A DNA stretch of 39,662 bases from Fidelibacterota bacterium. GTDB lineage: Bacteria > Fidelibacterota > UBA2242. Below the pieces are notes generated by a model, which was not told where the DNA came from, searched no databases, and saw nothing but the letters and a program-made list of their open reading frames with translations. Position 1 is the first letter of the stretch. The number at the start of each line of letters is the position of its first letter. Positions 35,431-39,662 of the stretch are shown here, piece by piece. A program made the position numbers and the translations under genes. Where the stretch lies: positions 1 to 39,662 of the forward strand of contig JAGLWX010000067.1 in the NCBI GenBank assembly GCA_023133185.1. The letters are read 5' to 3'.

Positions 35431-36291
35431 ATGGAAATAAAATTAGGGATTATCGGCGGCACTGGGTTTTACGAGCTTACGGGTGTAAAAGAGCTAAATC
35501 GTCTTACGCTGAAAACTCCCTACGGTGATCCCTCCGACGAATATATGATCGGTGAAAGAGATGGAAAAGAGATTGTGTTTCTGCCACGGCACGGGAGGGG
35601 ACATACCATTCTGCCCATGAAAGTAAATTATCGCGCCAATGTTTACGGGATGAAACAGCTGGGAGTAACCCATATTATTTCGATTTCGACAGTCGGCAGC
35701 TTCAAAGAAGAAATTGAACCGGGATCAATCGTATTTATCGATCAGTATTTCGATCGCACCAAAAAGCAAGTTCATGATACATTTTTCGATGAAGGCGCTG
35801 CTATTCACATTTCCTTTGGAGACCCGATTTGCCCTTGTATGCACGGTCAATTATTGGAGATTGCCGGAGATTTGGATGTCAAATACACTTCTTCGGGAAC
35901 TTATGTAAATATTGAAGGACCATCTTTTTCTACCAGGGCGGAATCCAAATTATATCGCTCATGGGGAATGTCGGTAATCGGAATGACGAATATATATGAA
36001 GCTAAACTGTGCCGTGAAGCGGAATTGCATTTTGCAACCATCGCGCAGGTTACCGATTATGACAGCTGGAAGGAAGAGTCGGTGGATGTGCCCTCAGTCA
36101 TGGCAAATCTGGGGAAAGCGACTGAAAGCGCCGGCAAGGTAGTGGCAGGCTATATCAAGAAATTTCCTTTTCAGGAATGCCGTTGTGCTTGCCAAAATGC
36201 TCTAAAAACAGCGTTTGTGTCGGATATAAACAGGTTGGAACCGTCATTAAAACAACGCTACGCGCTCTTTCTGGATAAATATTTTAATTGA
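35431..36291 (+). CDS. mtnP: S-methyl-5'-thioadenosine phosphorylase
   Basis: The 286-residue cytoplasmic enzyme splits methylthioadenosine with phosphate into adenine and 5-methylthioribose-1-phosphate, clearing the by-product of polyamine synthesis. The family pattern is complete: phosphate-binding GGTGF (residues 9-13) and RHGRGH (53-58), 'EGPSFSTRAES', 'GMTNIYEAKLCREAEL', and T208-D-Y-D-S-W213. The two Asp residues in TDYD mark preference for 6-amino purines over hypoxanthine or guanine, separating it from purine nucleoside phosphorylase. One oddity is Tyr instead of the usual Pro in 'MTNxPEA'. AAAGGG seven bases upstream supports the ATG. It lies after the htrA terminator; I see no methionine-salvage partners nearby. 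Confidence 0.95.
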   Translation: MEIKLGIIGGTGFYELTGVKELNRLTLKTPYGDPSDEYMIGERDGKEIVFLPRHGRGHTILPMKVNYRANVYGMKQLGVTHIISISTVGSFKEEIEPGSIVFIDQYFDRTKKQVHDTFFDEGAAIHISFGDPICPCMHGQLLEIAGDLDVKYTSSGTYVNIEGPSFSTRAESKLYRSWGMSVIGMTNIYEAKLCREAELHFATIAQVTDYDSWKEESVDVPSVMANLGKATESAGKVVAGYIKKFPFQECRCACQNALKTAFVSDINRLEPSLKQRYALFLDKYFN

Positions 36292-36340
36292 ACTTACCGT
36301 TGAAATTGTTAATATATCCCTCTTATTTGGTAACTAATCA

Positions 36341-36663
36341 GCCACAAAGGCACCAAGGCACAAAGGAAGAATATGAGTTTTAAACCACTATCAGAGAAGG
36401 AAGAATTCATTGCAAAAAAAATTGTAGATGCTGCATATACAGTACATAAGAAGTTGGGACCTGGTTTGCTTGAAAAAGTTTATGAAATATGTTTTTGTCA
36501 TGAACTATCTAAACGAGGACTAAAATATCAAAGACAGGTTGATATCCCAATTATATATGATGGAATAATCTTTAATGAAGGACTACGTGCAGATGTTTTG
36601 GTAGAGAAACTTTAAGAAAAGATATATTTTATGATCTTAGTGAACTTAGTGACTTAGTGGCTG
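36341..36663. repeat. Short inverted repeats around the GxxExxY remnant
   Basis: GCCACAAAGGCACCAAGGCA (from 36341, running on through CAAAG) and CTTAGTGACTTAGTGGC near 36646-36663 are imperfect inverted copies of the same motif and bracket the truncated gene. A related left motif recurs at 38238-38263. The arrangement resembles a small mobile or captured unit. Confidence 0.55.
36373..36615 (+). pseudogene. GxxExxY family protein, C-terminally truncated
   Basis: The 80-residue frame matches the N-terminal two thirds of the GxxExxY family (PF13366, PD-(D/E)XK-like fold, TIGR04256). The naming motif is present in 'GPGLLEKVYE', preceded by 'IAKKIVDAAYTVHKKLG' and followed by 'CHELSKRGLKYQRQVDIPI' and 'LRADVLVEKL'. 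It stops there, whereas relatives continue some 40 residues with 'IVELK' and a hydrophobic tail that complete the presumed nuclease-like core. No such continuation is apparent in the next bases in any frame, so the 3' part is deleted rather than merely frameshifted. AAGGAAG before the ATG is intact. It was probably inactivated; the function of full-length members is uncertain. Confidence 0.8.
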
Positions 36664-36721
36664 AACAGATTTAAGATGTATTTTCACGAATTGATAAAAC
36701 AATAGAGGAGTCAAAGGAATT

Positions 36722-38209
36722 TTGAAAATTAAAGTCAGACAAAAATATGAATCTATGCATCCTGATCGTATCGTAACAATTTCAAATGTGATTTCCATAT
36801 TGCGGGCTTTTATGGCATTGCCTATCCTGTATTTTCTGCAGAAAGGAAAAGGGGATGTTGCGCTGATATTCATTCTGATTGCCATTGTTTCCGACGTTCT
36901 CGATGGCTGGCTTGCACGAATCAGTAATGAGATTACCGATATTGGAAAGGTTCTGGACCCTATTGCAGATAAAGTAGTGATTTTCAGTGTAATGCTATAC
37001 CTCATGTTCGCGGATAGAATGCCGGCGTATTTCTTTCTATTGTTGGCGATTCGCGATCTTACTATTGTATTAATGGGAGTATATCTGTTGAATTACCATA
37101 AGATCGCTCCTTATGCAAATAAACTCGGTAAAATCTCAATTACCTTTACTTCTGCGACTGTTCTGGCTTTTGTTTATTCCGATATTGCCCATGATTGGGT
37201 TTTGCTGATCATGTGGATTACTATATTCTTTCTCCTGATCTCATGGGTCCAGTACTGCCGCGTCTTCGTCGGTCAGATTACCGGGGCTAAAAAAAAAACA
37301 GCAGTATCTGAGCGATTCTCAAAACTTTCCAAAGGTCTGAAAAAAACCGAAAGTAGTATCGCGTCGCGGATACCTCTTTTAGGTAAAATTTTTCGTATCG
37401 ACAGTGATATGTTGACGTCGATTGAAGAAACGTTGGTTGCTTCCGATCTGGGCGTTGACCTGACTGACATTCTAATTGACAGGCTTAAGAATGTTGACCG
37501 GAAAGAGGCGGAAAAATTAGAAGATATTCTGAAATCCGAGATGAAGTCGCTAATTAAAACCGATGAAAATATGCCCGATACCAATGCCAAACCGAGGGTC
37601 ATGTTATTCGTAGGCGTGAATGGAACGGGGAAAACAACCAGCATCGGAAAGCTGGCGCGAAAATTCACGTCGGAAGGAAAAAGAGTATTAACGGTTGCAG
37701 CGGATACGTTTCGTGCGGCTGCTTATGACCAGCTTAAGATATGGGCGGACCGCGCTGATGCGGACTTTATGGGAAATCCAAAGGGCAAAGATCCGTCTTC
37801 AGTCGCCTACGACGCAATTAAATCAGCCCTCGCAAAAGGACACGATATTGTCATGATCGATACAGCCGGTCGGCTTCATACCAGGTCTAACCTGATGAAT
37901 GAACTTGTCAAGATTAAGCGGGTGATCGCCAAACTGATCCCCGACGCACCTCACGATATCTGGCTCGTTCTGGACGCCAATACGGGTCAGAACGGCATTG
38001 TTCAGGCACAGGAATTCATGAACGCCGTGAGTGTAACCGGTATTATTTTGACTAAACTGGACGGCACGGCAAAAGGCGGCGTCGTTTTAGCCATTCACCA
38101 CAAATTGAGCATTCCCATTCGTTATTTGGGAGTTGGAGAACAAATCGACGATCTAATTGAATTCGATCCGAATAATTTTGTTGACGCCCTGCTTTCTAAT
38201 GATAATTAA
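36722..38209 (+). CDS. ftsY: Fusion of a CDP-alcohol phosphatidyltransferase (PgsA-like) with the SRP receptor FtsY
   Basis: One 495-residue frame joins two essential functions. Residues about 12-195 are a multi-pass membrane CDP-alcohol phosphatidyltransferase, probably phosphatidylglycerophosphate synthase. Its full signature is present: D58, D61-G62, A65-R66, G75, D79, D83 with exact family spacing. Residues about 200-495 are FtsY: helical N domain ('FSKLSKGLKKTESSIASRI', 'SIEETLVASDLGVDL'), then GTPase motifs GVNGTGKTT (298-306), DTFRAAA (from 328), DTAGR (from 380) and TKLD (444-447). FtsY receives the signal recognition particle at the membrane, so the fused domain would act as its anchor. 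The start is TTG 36722 after AGGAG (36706-36710), or ATG 36755, which suits the PgsA domain better. Ten consecutive A (37289-37298) mark the junction. No separate ftsY start is visible. Confidence 0.88.
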   Translation: MKIKVRQKYESMHPDRIVTISNVISILRAFMALPILYFLQKGKGDVALIFILIAIVSDVLDGWLARISNEITDIGKVLDPIADKVVIFSVMLYLMFADRMPAYFFLLLAIRDLTIVLMGVYLLNYHKIAPYANKLGKISITFTSATVLAFVYSDIAHDWVLLIMWITIFFLLISWVQYCRVFVGQITGAKKKTAVSERFSKLSKGLKKTESSIASRIPLLGKIFRIDSDMLTSIEETLVASDLGVDLTDILIDRLKNVDRKEAEKLEDILKSEMKSLIKTDENMPDTNAKPRVMLFVGVNGTGKTTSIGKLARKFTSEGKRVLTVAADTFRAAAYDQLKIWADRADADFMGNPKGKDPSSVAYDAIKSALAKGHDIVMIDTAGRLHTRSNLMNELVKIKRVIAKLIPDAPHDIWLVLDANTGQNGIVQAQEFMNAVSVTGIILTKLDGTAKGGVVLAIHHKLSIPIRYLGVGEQIDDLIEFDPNNFVDALLSNDN

Positions 38210-38237
38210 AAATAGATTATTAACATGTATTATTCAT

Positions 38238-38453
38238 AGCCACGAAGGCACCAAGACACAAAGTATTTTATAGATAAAAAATATAAATACGGGATAAGAC
38301 CATTTTGAAAAAGTCAATTATTGATGGAATCGTAAAAAGTATCAAAACTGTTATTCTGAGAAGCTTGTCTTAAATGTGTCAGCAGCTTTGGTTTGGATAT
38401 ATGTTTCTTATAAACTTAATAATTTTCTGCGTCCTCTGCGCCTCTGCGTTAAG
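38238..38453. repeat. Non-coding element between short GC-rich motifs
   Basis: The 286-base gap before rimO opens with AGCCACGAAGGCACCAAGAC (38238 onward), related to the motif at 36341, and holds CTGCGTCCTCTGCGCCTCTG near 38427-38446. The sequence between is AT-rich and non-coding. Such pairs may mark the scar of an excised passenger gene, but this is speculative. Confidence 0.4.
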
Positions 38454-38495
38454 TATTAAAACCCTTTTCAAATGAGATCTAAACAGGCTAAATGT

Positions 38496-39662
38496 ATGTT
38501 AAAAAAATCGTTCTCGATCATATCACTTGGATGTCCAAAAAATACGGTCGATTCGGAAGTGTTGAAAGGATATCTCGAAAAGTTGGATTATAACTATCTT
38601 CAAGAACCGGAAGATGCGGATATCATTATCATAAACACCTGCGGTTTCATTGATTTTGCAAAAGAAGAATCAATCGAAGTCATCCTGGAAACAGTCGAAT
38701 TAAAGAAGACAAACCCCGGTAAAAAAATCCTCGTTGTCGGTTGTCTGTCACAACGCTATCCTGAACAGCTGCGAACTGCACTCCCGGAAGTGGATGGAAT
38801 ATTTGGAATCGACTCATGGGACAAAGTAATCAAAAATATTGTTGAAACTTCCGAATCCTGCGAAGATGTGGAACGAATCCGGTCGCTGCTGACTCCGGGA
38901 TATTTTGCTTATCTGAAAATTGCGGAGGGATGTGATAACAGTTGCAGTTTTTGTTCGATTCCCCTGATCCGGGGGCAACAGAAAAGCCGGAGCGTGGACA
39001 GTTTACTGCGGGAAGCTGAATACTTAAACCAAAAAGGTGTGCAGGAACTTATTCTGATTGCCCAGGACTTAACCCGCTATGGATCTGACCTTCCCTCAAA
39101 ACCGGATCTATTCAAATTGTTGCAGGAACTGCTGCCGATGAAACTGTTTCCCTGGGTTCGCTTATTGTATGGAAACCCGGATTTCTGGAATCCAAAATTG
39201 AACGCTCTTTTTCAAAAGTACCCGGAGTTATGCCCCTATCTTGACATACCGGTTCAACATGCTTCACCGCGAATATTGAAGTTGATGGAACGGGGATATG
39301 ATATTCGGAAGGTCAAACGGAAATTGCGCCGGCTCCGGCAGGATGTTCCCACAATTGCACTAAGAACATCCGTTATGGTGGGATTTCCGTCGGAAAGTGA
39401 TGATGATTTCAATATGCTGCTGGATTTTATTGAAGATATTCGATTCGAGCGGTTGGGAGTGTTTACCTATTCACAGGAAGAGGATACCAAGGCGGCAGAA
39501 TTACCGGATAACATTTCACCTGAAGAAAAGGAACGCCGCAAAGATATCGTGATGCAGATACAGTGGTCGATTGCACGTGATTTTGCCGCTTCAAAAGTCG
39601 GGCGGAAAATTGATGTGATTATTGAAGAGCGGGAGACAAACGGATTCCTTGGCAGGACAGTC
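38496..39662 (+). CDS. rimO: Ribosomal protein S12 methylthiotransferase RimO (3' end outside window)
   Basis: 389 codons are present and the frame is still open at the window edge; family members are about 430-445 residues, so the C-terminal part of the TRAM domain is missing. RimO adds a methylthio group to an aspartate of ribosomal protein S12, using two 4Fe-4S clusters and SAM. The N-terminal UPF0004 domain has Cys13 in SLGCPKN, a Cys in NTCGFID and one in VVGCLSQR. The radical-SAM motif is C-x3-C-x2-C in 'CDNSCSFCSIPLIRG', followed by 'QQKSRSVDSLLREA' and 'DIPVQHASPRILKLMERG'. 'IPLIRG' and 'YGNPDFW' vary from the common 'IPxMRG' and 'YxYP', but 'NTCGFID' and the '(P)xxRGxxxSR' context favour RimO over MiaB. 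The ATG at 38496 has only a weak binding site. Confidence 0.93.
   Translation, partial: MLKKSFSIISLGCPKNTVDSEVLKGYLEKLDYNYLQEPEDADIIIINTCGFIDFAKEESIEVILETVELKKTNPGKKILVVGCLSQRYPEQLRTALPEVDGIFGIDSWDKVIKNIVETSESCEDVERIRSLLTPGYFAYLKIAEGCDNSCSFCSIPLIRGQQKSRSVDSLLREAEYLNQKGVQELILIAQDLTRYGSDLPSKPDLFKLLQELLPMKLFPWVRLLYGNPDFWNPKLNALFQKYPELCPYLDIPVQHASPRILKLMERGYDIRKVKRKLRRLRQDVPTIALRTSVMVGFPSESDDDFNMLLDFIEDIRFERLGVFTYSQEEDTKAAELPDNISPEEKERRKDIVMQIQWSIARDFAASKVGRKIDVIIEERETNGFLGRTV

Noticed and set aside
35431..36291. Purine nucleoside phosphorylase instead of MTA phosphorylase
   Set aside because: The TDYDSW segment with two Asp residues and the 'EAKLCREAEL' context match enzymes acting on adenine nucleosides.

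Overview
The window is a bacterial chromosome segment in which every supported gene lies on the + strand. Three large secreted proteins end in a 'NYPNPFNP' C-terminal domain of the type IX secretion (Por) sorting type. Dockerin-like, PEGA/DUF5683 and C25 (gingipain-type) domains also occur. This points to an FCB-superphylum bacterium, probably from an uncultured lineage such as Marinimicrobia, KSB1, Calditrichota or Ignavibacteria-like groups. The exact phylum cannot be read from the sequence.

Layout. 1-12,000 is an export and proteolysis block: a 1,208-aa multi-module T9SS protein, an M14 carboxypeptidase with a dockerin, a small four-helix-bundle gene inside inverted repeats, a lipoprotein, and a 1,519-aa C25 peptidase with dockerin and sorting domain. 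12,000-17,640 is an accessory, repeat-rich zone. It holds a CsgG/PEGA/DUF5683 gene, a cohesin-like lipoprotein gene, a single-domain HUH (IS200-type) transposase, a duplicated orphan signal-peptide start, a 3'-truncated ORF6N gene, and several clusters of short palindromes in a fixed order. 17,643-32,357 is one 4,904-aa mosaic T9SS surface protein: beta-helix cassettes between conserved linkers, LamG, FN3, PQQ-type propeller, FG-GAP propeller, 12 tandem Ig-like repeats, dockerin and sorting domain. 32,358-33,600 is more of the same palindromes, with a long tandem duplication. 33,602-39,662 is mostly housekeeping: an HtrA/Deg protease, MTA phosphorylase (mtnP), a GxxExxY remnant, a PgsA-FtsY fusion and the 5' part of rimO.

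How the genes may work together. The secreted proteases and giant adhesin-like proteins share sorting domains, so they probably use one outer-membrane export route. Three of them carry dockerin-like repeats, and a neighbouring lipoprotein carries a cohesin-like fold, which suggests assembly at the cell surface; this is inference. HtrA is a plausible envelope quality-control protease for such cargo.

Most interesting signals: (1) a multi-hairpin composite repeat (P1-P2-P2'-P3-P4) with compensatory base changes, clustered around an HUH transposase; (2) an in-frame PgsA-FtsY fusion with a ten-A run exactly at the domain junction; (3) an 81-bp duplication of the giant gene's signal-peptide start, separated by a captured ORF6N gene; (4) conserved linkers around divergent, AT-rich beta-helix cassettes inside the giant gene; (5) heptamer-type simple repeats carried in frame inside that gene.
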